Of a stretch of DNA of 64,000 nt, positions 25,230-33,367 are shown in pieces. A program made the position numbers and the translations under genes. Origin of the DNA: WHSM01 sp036375165 (GTDB lineage: Bacteria; Actinomycetota; Actinomycetes; Mycobacteriales; Micromonosporaceae); the NCBI GenBank assembly GCA_036375165.1, contig DASUSI010000140.1:11127-75126 (forward strand), written 5' to 3'. The first letter of the stretch is position 1; each line of letters starts with the position of its first letter. The notes below the pieces were generated by a model. The model was not told the DNA's origin and ran no database searches. It saw nothing but the letters and a program-made list of their open reading frames with translations.

Positions 25230-27035
25230 GTGGCCGCGACGTCGTGGCGGGATGTGGTACGTGTGGCCCGGGGCCACTACCGCAGTGTCGCCGTGGCGGT
25301 GGCGCTGAGCCTGGTGTCGTCCGGCCTCAGCATGGCACAGCCACTGCTGGTGAAACGGGTGATCGACTCCGTGATGGCCGGCCCGGTGGCGGGGTGGGTG
25401 ATTCCCCTGTTGGTCTGCCTGTTCGTCGCGCAGGGTGGGGTGCACGCGACGTCCCGGGTGGTGCTCGTCCGCACCGGGGAGGGAATTGTCCTGCGGATCC
25501 GGCGCAGCCTGATCGACCACCTGTTGCGGTTGCGGATGCCGGCGTACCACCAGCACCGCACCGGGGACCTGATCTCCCGTGCCGGCGCGGACAGCACGGC
25601 GCTGCGTACCTCGATCGCGCAGGGCATGACGGACGCCGTGGCGGGGAGTTTCGGCCTGGTCGCCACCGTGGCCTTCATGATCTGGCTGGACTGGCGACTG
25701 TTCGTCATCACGTTCTCGGCGGTCGCGGTCGGTGGCGCGGTTGTGTGGCTGGTGCTGCGCCACGTCCGCGCGGCCTCGCTGGGTACCCAGCAGGCAACCG
25801 GGGAACTCGCCGCCGACCTGGAACGGGCGCTGGGCGCGATCCGCACCGTCCGGGCCAGCCGCGCGGAGGCGCGGGAGGCCCGGCGGATCGGCGAGCGGGC
25901 CGGTGCCGCCTACTTCGCCGGGGTACGGATGGGACGGCTGATCGCGCTGATCGAACCGGCCAGTGGGCTGGCGGTCAACGGGGCGTTCCTGCTGGTGCTC
26001 CTGGTGGGCGGGATCCGGGTGGCCGGTGGCGGCAGCACGGTCGGGGACCTGGTCGCCTTCCTGCTCTACCTGACGTATCTGGCGATGCCGCTGGACTCGA
26101 TCGTCCAGTCGGTGACCGCCATGCAGCAGGGAGCCGGAGCGCTGCAACGAATCAACGAGGTGCTGGCACTGCCCCGGGAGTCCGACCCGCCGGACGCCCA
26201 CCCGAGTCCGTCACCGCACCGGACTTCCCCACCGGACCGGGCCGGGGGCAATGGCGAGGTCGGCCCGGTGCTGGAGTTTCGGCAGGTCTGGTTCGGCTAC
26301 CACCCGGACCGGCCGGTGTTGCGGGGTGCCGACCTGTGGGTCCCGGCCTCCGGGTACGTCGCCCTGATCGGCCGTTCCGGTGCCGGCAAGTCAACCGTGT
26401 TCGCGCTCACCGAACGGTTCTTCGACCCGGACCGTGGGGTGATCCTGTTCGACGGCGTGGACGTGCGGGACCTGCCCAGGGACGCCTGTCGGGCCGGGAT
26501 CGGGCTGGTGGAGCAGGACGCCCCGGTGCTGCACGGAACGCTGCGGGAGAACCTGCTGTATGCCGCACCGGACGCCGCCGACCAGCTCGACCGGGTGATC
26601 GACCTGGCCAGTCTGGGCGAGGTGGTGTCCCGATTGCCGCGGGGTCTGGACACGCCGCTCGGTGACCGGGGCGGGCTGCTGTCCGGCGGTGAGCGGGCCC
26701 GGGTGGCGATCGCCCGGACCCTGCTCACGCGGCCGAGACTGCTGTTGCTGGACGAACCCACCGCGCACCTGGACCCGGCGAACGAAGCCTCGCTCCGGCG
26801 AACCATCGGGCGGCTGTCCCGGGAGTGCGCCCTGCTGGTGGTCGCGCACCGGTTCGCCACCGTACGGGACGCCGACCAGATCATCGTGCTCGACCACGGG
26901 CGGGTGGTCGCGGCAGGGAACCACGAACGGTTGCTGGAGGCCAGCCCGTACTACCGAGGGCTGGCCAACGGACACGAAACCCGACCGGATGACCGTCCCG
27001 TACCACGGGTGGGCCGGGCCGCACGCCAGGCGTGA
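25230..27035 (+). CDS. Lasso peptide ABC exporter
   Basis: 601 residues from GTG 25230 (AAAGGAG ends 6 bases before). A six-helix transmembrane domain fills about residues 20-320, then a short Pro-rich linker (about 340-375), then the ATPase: Walker A LIGRSGAGKSTVF, signature LLSGGERARVAIAR and Walker B LLLLDEPTAHLD. This is a homodimeric half-transporter of the D-protein type. It exports the mature lasso peptide, which commonly also gives self-immunity. It is the last gene of the cluster, 46 bases after the peptidase. Confidence 0.93.
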   Translation: MAATSWRDVVRVARGHYRSVAVAVALSLVSSGLSMAQPLLVKRVIDSVMAGPVAGWVIPLLVCLFVAQGGVHATSRVVLVRTGEGIVLRIRRSLIDHLLRLRMPAYHQHRTGDLISRAGADSTALRTSIAQGMTDAVAGSFGLVATVAFMIWLDWRLFVITFSAVAVGGAVVWLVLRHVRAASLGTQQATGELAADLERALGAIRTVRASRAEAREARRIGERAGAAYFAGVRMGRLIALIEPASGLAVNGAFLLVLLVGGIRVAGGGSTVGDLVAFLLYLTYLAMPLDSIVQSVTAMQQGAGALQRINEVLALPRESDPPDAHPSPSPHRTSPPDRAGGNGEVGPVLEFRQVWFGYHPDRPVLRGADLWVPASGYVALIGRSGAGKSTVFALTERFFDPDRGVILFDGVDVRDLPRDACRAGIGLVEQDAPVLHGTLRENLLYAAPDAADQLDRVIDLASLGEVVSRLPRGLDTPLGDRGGLLSGGERARVAIARTLLTRPRLLLLDEPTAHLDPANEASLRRTIGRLSRECALLVVAHRFATVRDADQIIVLDHGRVVAAGNHERLLEASPYYRGLANGHETRPDDRPVPRVGRAARQA

Positions 27036-27041
27036 CCGGGT

Positions 27042-27653
27042 CTATTCCACGAACCAGCCGGACTCCCGCGCGATGCGGATCGCCTCGATCCGGTTGCGGG
27101 CCCCGATCTTCTGGTTGACCCGCCAGAGGTTGTTGCGGACCGTACCGACCGCGAGATGGAGTCGCGAGGCGATCTCCCGAATCGGGATGCCCCGCGCCAC
27201 CAGGCGTAGCACCTCCTGTTCCCGTTCACTGAGCGGGTTGTCGCGTGCCTGGAGCGCCGCTACCGCCGCCCTGGGGTCCACGACACGCCCGCCGGCCGCG
27301 AGGGTACGTACCGCGGCCACGACCTGCTTCCCCGGCACGTCCCGGGCCACCACTCCCGCTGCCGGAAACCGCCGTACCACGTTCAGGTTTCCGGTCTTCT
27401 CGGTGTCGACGAGCAGCAGCCTGGGGCAGTCCGGCAATCGGCGAAACAACTCCCCCACCACACGGAGTCCTCCGGCACCGAAGGAATCCACGTCGATGAC
27501 CATGACATCGAGGTTGTGATTCACGGCTGAGGGGTTGAGGTCACGCGGTGAGCCGAGTTCGGCCGTGACCTCGATATCCGCCTCCTGGTCCAGTACCTGG
27601 GCGACTGCCTGCCGCAGCAGCGGTAACCTCGCAGCCACCAGGACCTCGATCAC
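27042..27653 (-). CDS. LuxR/NarL-type regulator next to the lasso cluster
   Basis: 203 residues, start at ATG 27653. The receiver-like domain keeps the phospho-acceptor (VMVIDVDSFGAGG, D near residue 54), but the acidic pair that binds Mg at the start is lost: IEVLVAARLPLLRQA has Ala-Ala where family members have Asp-Asp. DNA-binding residues are intact: PLSEREQEVLRLVARGIPIREIASRLHLAVGTVRNNLWRVNQKI. It converges on the exporter gene with 6 bases between, so it is a candidate controller of the lasso cluster, though no kinase is nearby and the link is by position only. Confidence 0.88.
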   Translation of the reverse strand: MIEVLVAARLPLLRQAVAQVLDQEADIEVTAELGSPRDLNPSAVNHNLDVMVIDVDSFGAGGLRVVGELFRRLPDCPRLLLVDTEKTGNLNVVRRFPAAGVVARDVPGKQVVAAVRTLAAGGRVVDPRAAVAALQARDNPLSEREQEVLRLVARGIPIREIASRLHLAVGTVRNNLWRVNQKIGARNRIEAIRIARESGWFVE

Positions 27654-27990
27654 CGACGAACCACCTCCGCGTCCACGTCGTTCGGTAACCGGTGACCCGC
27701 GTGGCCGTCCATGATCCTGGTCTCGGGGCGCCCATGATCCGAGTCTCCGTCATCACAGGGACACCACCTCGCCTCGCCGTGGGTCGGTCCGGTCAGTTCA
27801 GCACGTCATCAGGACTACGCCGGAACCAGACGTGTCCTTCGCAATCTCCCCGCGTGACGAAAACGATTACCGGATCGAGGGACAACGGCCAGGCCGGCAA
27901 CGGCACCCCGAAAGCCGGCATATGATCACGCTCCGTACTACTCTCGGCACTTACCTGACGCGCCGGTCCGGCTTGCCCGCGACGCCCGGT
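27654..27990. other. 337-bp intergenic region
   Basis: Upstream of the LuxR gene and downstream of the SDR gene (both minus strand). The right part is mildly AT-rich (ACGAAAACGATTACCGG near 27857). I see no gene, strong hairpin or recognisable operator here. Confidence 0.4.
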
Positions 27991-28698
27991 TCAGGGCACC
28001 TGCCCGTACACCGGCACATGGGCCCCGCTGACCACCCCCGAGCCGCTCTCGCAGAGGAACCGGATCACGTCGGCGATCTGCCGCGGACTCACCCATGAGG
28101 CGTGGTCGGCGTTCGGCATCGCGGCCCGGTTCGCGGGTGTGTCGATCACGCTCGGCAGCACCGCGTTCACCCGTACCCGGTCCTTGGCGTACTCCACGGC
28201 CATCGCGTCGACCAGCGCGAGCACCGCGGCCTTGGCGCTGACGTATCCGGCGGCACCGGAGAACGGACGGAGCGCTGCCCGGCTGGACACGCAGACGATC
28301 GCGCCACCACCGGCCGAGATCAGGTGCGGCAGGGCGGCCTGACTCACCAGGTACGTCGGGCGCAGGTTCAGGGTGAGCTGCCGCTCGAAGTCCGCGATGT
28401 CGGTCTCGTGCACCCGGCCGCCCATCGCGAAACCGCCGACCAGGTTCACCACGGCCCGCAGTGGCCGGTCCGGGTCGGCGGCGGCCGTCGCCACCGTACG
28501 GCGGACCGATTCCGGGTCGAACAGATCAGCCCGTACCGTCTCCAGGGCAGCGTGGCCGCCGAGCCGCTCCAACTCCTGCGCCACGATCCAGGGCACCACC
28601 ACCCGCCACCCGGCGGCGAGAAACTCCTTGGTCACGTCGCTGCCCAGGCCACCGGAACCTCCGGTGACCAGCACCGTCCGCACGGTCTCCACGTCCAC
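27991..28698 (-). CDS. Short-chain dehydrogenase/reductase
   Basis: GTG 28698 (235 residues) is preferred as GGAGAG sits 4-9 bases upstream; an ATG at 28734 would add 12 residues. Visible are VLVTGGSGGLGSDVTKEFLA (TGxxxGxG), VVNLVGGFAMGG in place of the usual NNAG, the catalytic Ser in VCVSSRAAL, and YVSAKAAV (YxxxK). The C-terminal VIDTPANRAAMPNADHASWV closes the substrate pocket. A classical SDR of unknown substrate. It is divergent from the membrane protein at 28882, sharing a 183-base promoter region. Confidence 0.88.
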   Translation of the reverse strand: MDVETVRTVLVTGGSGGLGSDVTKEFLAAGWRVVVPWIVAQELERLGGHAALETVRADLFDPESVRRTVATAAADPDRPLRAVVNLVGGFAMGGRVHETDIADFERQLTLNLRPTYLVSQAALPHLISAGGGAIVCVSSRAALRPFSGAAGYVSAKAAVLALVDAMAVEYAKDRVRVNAVLPSVIDTPANRAAMPNADHASWVSPRQIADVIRFLCESGSGVVSGAHVPVYGQVP

Positions 28699-28833
28699 GG
28701 CTCTCCGTTCCTGATCCTCGAATTCCTGGGACATCATCCGGGTGCCGTTCCACCACATCCGATCCGTGGACCGGTTTCACGAAACACGCCGGGCCGGTCA
28801 CACGAAACCGGGTCCATCGCGTCGAATCCGCGA

Positions 28834-28849
28834 GTAGTAGTGTTACTAC
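28834..28849. promoter_or_regulatory. Inverted repeat GTAGTA-GTGT-TACTAC
   Basis: Perfect 6-base arms around 4 bases, immediately before ATATAGC, a likely -10 for the membrane gene starting at 28882. An operator overlapping that promoter is the simplest reading. It also lies in the shared region with the divergent SDR. Confidence 0.45.
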
Positions 28850-28881
28850 ATATAGCGTCACTACCCTCTCGGAGGCGGGCA

Positions 28882-29415
28882 ATGATCGAGATCCCAGACG
28901 CCGGGCCGGTCTTCCTCATCGCGCTGGCCGTACACGTGCTGGCCGGTCTGACCTCCGTGGTCACCGGCGGCCTGGCGGCCGCGGCCCGCAAGCGGCCCGG
29001 CCGGCACCCCCGCTGGGGTACCGGCTACCTGTACGGCCTGTCGGTCGTGTTCGCCACGGCGGTCGTGATGTCGGTGCTGCGCTGGGAGCACAACCGGCAC
29101 CTGCTGGGGATCGCCGTGGTGGCGTACGGCCTCGGCCTTGCCGGCCGGTGGGCGCAGCGGCACCGGCCACACCGCTGGATGCTCTGGCACGGGATCGCGA
29201 TGGCCGGCTCGTACATCGCGTTGCTCACCGGATTCTATGTGGACAACGGCGCGCGGCTGCCGCTCTGGGACCGGCTGCCGCACCTGGCGTACTGGGTGAT
29301 CCCGGCCGCCGTCGGCATCCCACTGACCTGGCGGGCGCTGGTCCGCAACGGCGCACTCAGCCGGCCGCCGCGCGAAGCGTCGCGACCCGCCGGGCGCACA
29401 TCGCCACGACGGTGA
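28882..29415 (+). CDS. DUF2306-like multi-pass membrane protein
   Basis: ATG 28882 follows GGAGG by 6 bases; 177 residues. Five hydrophobic helices are visible, with conserved-looking His residues (AVHVLAG in the first helix, WMLWHGIAMAGSY in the fourth) and an Arg-rich end. The pattern resembles DUF2306-type membrane proteins. Function unknown. Its 3' end overlaps the end of the oppositely oriented HAAS-like gene by 59 bases. Confidence 0.75.
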   Translation: MIEIPDAGPVFLIALAVHVLAGLTSVVTGGLAAAARKRPGRHPRWGTGYLYGLSVVFATAVVMSVLRWEHNRHLLGIAVVAYGLGLAGRWAQRHRPHRWMLWHGIAMAGSYIALLTGFYVDNGARLPLWDRLPHLAYWVIPAAVGIPLTWRALVRNGALSRPPREASRPAGRTSPRR

Positions 29416-30091
29416 GCCGTACCAGGCTCGCCGCACCGGCCAGCAGCGTCACGGGAGTCCAGCCGGCACCGGTCGAGGCTGAGCCGAGGAGGCCGAACAG
29501 CAGGCCGGTGTCCGCCGCGACGCATGCCGCCGCCGCGACCAGCGCCAGGGTCGCGGCAGTACGAGGTGGCAGGGGCAGAAACCGTGACATCCCCCGCCAC
29601 CGGTAGGCCGTCCGGCCGGTCCCGGCAGCCGCGAGCAGCGCGGCCGGCACAGCCACGGCGAGCGCCACCCCGAGCACCGGCACCACGCTGGTCATGGCCG
29701 AGAGCTGCGCCGGCCAGTCCAGTCCGGTACGCCTCGCGAACGCGGCCACCCACGCGGCACCGACCGCCGGGCCGGTCAGCACCAGGCCGAGCCCGACCCG
29801 GTGGGCGGCCCGCCCGGCCAGGGTCCCGGCGAACCCGGCGGCGAGCCGGTGTGGGTCACCGAACCCGGTCACCGCCGAGTCGGCGGCCACCGTCGGTCGC
29901 TGGCCGTCCCAGCGGTACGCCTGGTAGGACTCCAGCAGGCCGTCCCCGACCTCGGCGAGGATGTCCCGACGGGACCGGGCGGAGCCAGGCAGGCCGGCGG
30001 CGAGCGTCGACAGGTAGCCGTGCAATCGCCGCCGGGCAGCCGCATCCTCGACCTGTTCCAGCAGGTCGGCTACTGGAAGCGGCCGGGACAT
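29357..30091 (-). CDS. PadR-linked membrane protein with HAAS-like N-terminal domain
   Basis: 244 residues from ATG 30091, overlapping the PadR stop as ATGA. The first 90 residues are soluble and helical (RLHGYLSTLAAGLPGSARSR, DILAEVGDGLLESYQAYRWD), as in the permease-prefix/HAAS domain that accompanies PadR regulators. Four to five membrane helices follow (about 100-240). These pairs usually form a sensor-like unit whose role is not settled. The neighbouring regulator probably controls this gene. Confidence 0.8.
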   Translation of the reverse strand: MSRPLPVADLLEQVEDAAARRRLHGYLSTLAAGLPGSARSRRDILAEVGDGLLESYQAYRWDGQRPTVAADSAVTGFGDPHRLAAGFAGTLAGRAAHRVGLGLVLTGPAVGAAWVAAFARRTGLDWPAQLSAMTSVVPVLGVALAVAVPAALLAAAGTGRTAYRWRGMSRFLPLPPRTAATLALVAAAACVAADTGLLFGLLGSASTGAGWTPVTLLAGAASLVRLTVVAMCARRVATLRAAAG

Positions 30092-30417
30092 CAAGCCGCC
30101 CCACCGCCGAGTACCGCGTTGACCGCCCCCGCGAACTGGTGCCAGGTCCGCCGCTGCTCCACCAGCGCCTGCCGGCCCGCCGGAGTCAGGTGGTAGACCC
30201 GCCGCCGCCTCCCCGTGGCATCCGACCACGCACCCTGTGCCAGGCCAGCCGCCTCGAGCCGCCGCAGCGCCGGGTACACCGTGCCGGTGGGCAGGTCGAA
30301 CGTGCCATTGCTGCCGCTGCGCAGCGCCTCGATCACCGCGTACCCGTGCCGTGGCCCGGCTTCCAGGACCGCCAGCAACAACCCGTCCAGGTGACCCTTC
30401 AGCGACTCTGCCCTCAT
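30091..30417 (-). CDS. PadR-family transcriptional regulator
   Basis: 108 residues from ATG 30417. HGYAVIEALRS, FDLPTGTVYPALRRLEAAGLA and the wing GRRRRVYHLTPAGRQAL are the PadR winged helix, followed by a short dimerisation helix. There is no ribosome binding site before the ATG, but TAGCGT fits a -10 box ending 8 bases upstream, so the transcript may be leaderless. That box lies inside a GGTAGC/GCTACC inverted repeat, which suggests autorepression. Overlaps its membrane partner. Confidence 0.9.
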   Translation of the reverse strand: MRAESLKGHLDGLLLAVLEAGPRHGYAVIEALRSGSNGTFDLPTGTVYPALRRLEAAGLAQGAWSDATGRRRRVYHLTPAGRQALVEQRRTWHQFAGAVNAVLGGGAA

Positions 30418-30418
30418 A

Positions 30419-30433
30419 GGTAGCCACGCTACC
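30419..30433 (-). promoter_or_regulatory. Putative PadR operator over a leaderless promoter
   Basis: GGTAGC-CAC-GCTACC is a perfect inverted repeat directly abutting the PadR start. On the minus strand the -10-like TAGCGT lies within it and ends 8 bases before ATG, the spacing seen at leaderless starts. Confidence 0.5.
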
Positions 30434-30458
30434 GCTGTGAGGTTGGATCAGCGACCGG

Positions 30459-31709
30459 TCAATTGTGCTCGTCTCGCGGTTCGATCAGGATCCACTTGCC
30501 GTCCCGGAACTCCTGAAGCCATACCCCCTGCACCGGGGGCAGTTCCGGGGAGACGCCGTCCAGTTTCACTCCGGGCAACAGCAGCGGCGCCTCGCCGGCT
30601 ACTTCGTCAGTGGCCTCCATCAACTGTTCTCGGCTGACGTACGCCATGCCCTCCAGGGCCCTGGCGAAGCTCGCCGCCGCGCTGTACCCCCATTCAGCGT
30701 TCGGGAGACCGGGGTCCACCCCCGGGCTGTACTTCCGCATCCGGTCGAGGTAGCCCCGCATGTCGGGGTCGGACGCCCACTGCGGGTCGTCCGGCTGCTT
30801 CACGAACCCGGTCGCGCGTACCCCCTCGGTCATCCCCGACGGCTTGATCACCCGCTCTATCGAGGAGTTCTGGCTGGTCAGCAGCACGTTAGCGGCCCAA
30901 CCCAGGGCCCGGACCCGGCGCAGCGCCCCGACCTGCAGGTCGGTCTCCGGCACCACCGAGAACAGCAGGTCGGCCTGGGACTTGGCGAGCCTGCGGACCT
31001 GTCGGTCCAGATCCCGGTCGCCAGGCTGGTACGTCTGCCGCGCGACGATCTCCACGTGAGAGCCCTCGATCGCGTGCTCGAAGCCCTGGACGAACGCCCT
31101 GCCGATGTCGTCGTCCCGGCTCAGCACCGCGACCCGCCGCGGCTCTTCCCCGTGCTCATCCCCGTGGCCTTGCTCAGACACCACTCGCAACGCGTGCCAG
31201 ACCCCCTCGGTCTCGTACATCGGCTGCCAGCCGATCGTCCACTCGTTGTGCTGCTGGTCGGCGTTGAACTCGGCGGCGCCACTGTGGACGAACACCTGCG
31301 GCACCTGGTCCCGGTTGGCGAGCTTCATCAGCTCCCGGTTGGGCCCGGTGCCGAACGTCTGCACCAGGGCGAAGACCTCGTCACGGTCGACCAGCCGGCG
31401 GTAGTTCCGCACCGCCCGCGCCGGGTCGTGGCCGTCGTCGTAGTGGATCAACCGCACCTTGCGCCGCGTGCCGTCCTTGAGCGACACCCCCCCGGCGTCG
31501 TTGACCGCCTGGAAGTACGCCCTGACCCCGCCGAGCACGGCGGCACCGGTCGTCGCCATTGGACCGGACAGCGGCATGCTCGTGCCGATCCGGATCTCCT
31601 CGTCGGTGACCCCGGGTGCTTCCGCTTCTCCGCCGCACCCGGTCAGGGTCGGGGTGAGGAGGATCCCCGCGGCGACGACAGCTCGCAGCACAGTGGACGG
31701 TGTTCTCAT
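30459..31709 (-). CDS. Branched-chain-amino-acid-type ABC substrate-binding lipoprotein
   Basis: ATG 31709 follows GGAGGACAG; 416 residues. A lipoprotein signal ends in LTGC (Cys near residue 25). The mature part has the type I periplasmic binding fold of LivJ-like proteins: IRIGTSMPLSGPMATTGAAV, then VRLIHYDDGHDP, then LFSVVPETDLQVGALRRVR. No permease or ATPase genes are near, so it is an orphan binding protein that uses a distant transporter. It is divergent from the aldehyde dehydrogenase gene, so a link to amine or amino acid use is possible. Confidence 0.85.
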   Translation of the reverse strand: MRTPSTVLRAVVAAGILLTPTLTGCGGEAEAPGVTDEEIRIGTSMPLSGPMATTGAAVLGGVRAYFQAVNDAGGVSLKDGTRRKVRLIHYDDGHDPARAVRNYRRLVDRDEVFALVQTFGTGPNRELMKLANRDQVPQVFVHSGAAEFNADQQHNEWTIGWQPMYETEGVWHALRVVSEQGHGDEHGEEPRRVAVLSRDDDIGRAFVQGFEHAIEGSHVEIVARQTYQPGDRDLDRQVRRLAKSQADLLFSVVPETDLQVGALRRVRALGWAANVLLTSQNSSIERVIKPSGMTEGVRATGFVKQPDDPQWASDPDMRGYLDRMRKYSPGVDPGLPNAEWGYSAAASFARALEGMAYVSREQLMEATDEVAGEAPLLLPGVKLDGVSPELPPVQGVWLQEFRDGKWILIEPRDEHN

Positions 31710-31904
31710 CGGACTGTCCTCCGATCGACGGTGCGCGTCGACAACGACGGTGGCAGATTTGGGACCAGAGCGACAGATCCCCCTTTCAGGGGCGCTGGCC
31801 GCCGAGCCGGGGCGAGTCCCGCCGACCGGGTGTGCGAAGCTGACAGATCCGAAGATCACAAGCGTATAGGACAACTAAAACAGTGACTAAGACTCTTGTT
31901 TACT

Positions 31905-31915
31905 ACTGATTCAGT
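31905..31915. promoter_or_regulatory. Palindrome ACTGATTCAGT shared with the pot/Lrp promoter
   Basis: ACTGA-T-TCAGT is a perfect inverted repeat 18 bases upstream of the aldehyde dehydrogenase ATG. The same ten bases ACTGATTCAG recur at 41585, between potD and the Lrp gene. A shared operator of the polyamine/GABA module is inferred. Confidence 0.55.
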
Positions 31916-31932
31916 CGTCAGGATGGGTAGGT

Positions 31933-33366
31933 ATGAACGACAAGCGCATCCTGCGGAACTTCATCGACGGCTCGTACGTCGACCCGGCCGAGGGCAGGTA
32001 CGCCGACCTGTTGAATCCGGCGACCGGTGAGGTGTTCGCCGCCGCCTCCGTCTCCGGTGCCGAGGACGTCAACCGCGCGGTCAACGCGGCCGAGCGGGCA
32101 TTCGAGACCTGGCGGGACAGCACTCCCGCCGAGCGGCAGCTCGCCATGCTGCGAATCGCCGACTCGATCGAGCGGCGCGCCGAGGAGCTGATCGCGGTCG
32201 AGTGCGAGAACACCGGCAAGCCGATCGCGCTGACCCGTACCGAGGAGATCCCGCCCGCCGTCGACCAACTCCGGTTCTTCGCCGGGGCCGCCCGGGTCCT
32301 GGAGGGCAGGTCCGCCGGGGAGTACCTGTCAGGGCTCACCTCGTTCGTACGGCGGGAACCGATCGGGGTCTGCGGCCAGGTGACCCCGTGGAACTACCCG
32401 TTCATGATGGCGATCTGGAAGATCGGCCCGGCGCTCGCCGCCGGCAACACCGTCGTGCTGAAACCCAGCGACACCACCCCGGCCAGCACCCTGCTGCTCG
32501 CCGAGATCTGCGCCGAGCACCTGCCGCCCGGCGTGCTCAACGTGATCTGCGGGGACCGCGACACCGGCCGCGCCCTGGTCTCCCACCCGGTGCCCCAACT
32601 GGTCGCCATCACCGGCTCGGTACGCGCCGGGATGGAGGTCGCCTCCGCCGCCGCCACCGACCTCAAACGCGTCCACCTCGAACTCGGCGGCAAGGCCCCG
32701 GTGCTGGTCTTCGACGACGCCGACCCGGAAACGGCGGCGGCCGGCATCGCGGAGGCCGGCTACTTCAACGCCGGCCAGGACTGCACCGCCGCGACCCGGG
32801 TGCTCGCCGGCCCCCGGGTCCACGATGACTTCGTGGCCGCGCTCGCCGAGCAGGCGGACCAGACCAGCACCGGGATGCCGGACGACGACGTCGCCTACGG
32901 GCCGCTGAACAACCCCAACCAGCTCGCCCGGGTAACCGGGTTCCTGGACCGGCTGCCCGACCACGCGGCGTTGGCGACCGGCGGCGGACGGGTCGGCGAC
33001 CGGGGCTTCTTCTTCAGCCCCACTGTGGTCTCCGGAGTCCGCCAGGAGGACGAGATCAGCCAGAACGAGGTGTTCGGGCCGGTGATCACGGTGCAGCGGT
33101 TCACCGCCGATGACGAGGCGGTGCGCTGGGCCAACGGCGTCAGGTACGGCCTGGCCTCCAGCGTCTGGACCCGCGACCACGGCCGGGCGATGCGGATGGC
33201 GAAACGACTGGACTTCGGCTGCGTCTGGATCAACACCCACATCCCGATCGCCGCCGAGATGCCCCACGGCGGTTTCAAGCATTCCGGGTACGGCAAGGAC
33301 CTCTCGATGTACGCGCTGGAGGACTACACCCGGGTCAAGCACGTGATGACCAACATCGAGGGTTGA
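31933..33366 (+). CDS. Gamma-aminobutyraldehyde dehydrogenase-type aldehyde dehydrogenase
   Basis: 477 residues from ATG 31933, the standard ALDH length. NAD-fold GQVTPWNYPFMMAIWKIGPA, catalytic Glu in VHLELGGKAPV and catalytic Cys in NAGQDCTAATR are all present, as is the PHGGFKHSGYGKDLSMYALE end typical of the betaine/aminobutyraldehyde branch. The likely reaction is 4-aminobutanal to GABA in putrescine degradation, which is supported by the GABA transaminase gene beginning one base after its stop and the polyamine genes nearby. Confidence 0.92.
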   Translation: MNDKRILRNFIDGSYVDPAEGRYADLLNPATGEVFAAASVSGAEDVNRAVNAAERAFETWRDSTPAERQLAMLRIADSIERRAEELIAVECENTGKPIALTRTEEIPPAVDQLRFFAGAARVLEGRSAGEYLSGLTSFVRREPIGVCGQVTPWNYPFMMAIWKIGPALAAGNTVVLKPSDTTPASTLLLAEICAEHLPPGVLNVICGDRDTGRALVSHPVPQLVAITGSVRAGMEVASAAATDLKRVHLELGGKAPVLVFDDADPETAAAGIAEAGYFNAGQDCTAATRVLAGPRVHDDFVAALAEQADQTSTGMPDDDVAYGPLNNPNQLARVTGFLDRLPDHAALATGGGRVGDRGFFFSPTVVSGVRQEDEISQNEVFGPVITVQRFTADDEAVRWANGVRYGLASSVWTRDHGRAMRMAKRLDFGCVWINTHIPIAAEMPHGGFKHSGYGKDLSMYALEDYTRVKHVMTNIEG

Positions 33367-33367
33367 G

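Noticed and set aside
29357..30427. One long minus-strand frame spanning the PadR region
   Set aside because: It reads PadR DNA in the wrong frame; two separate overlapping genes with clear domains explain the region.
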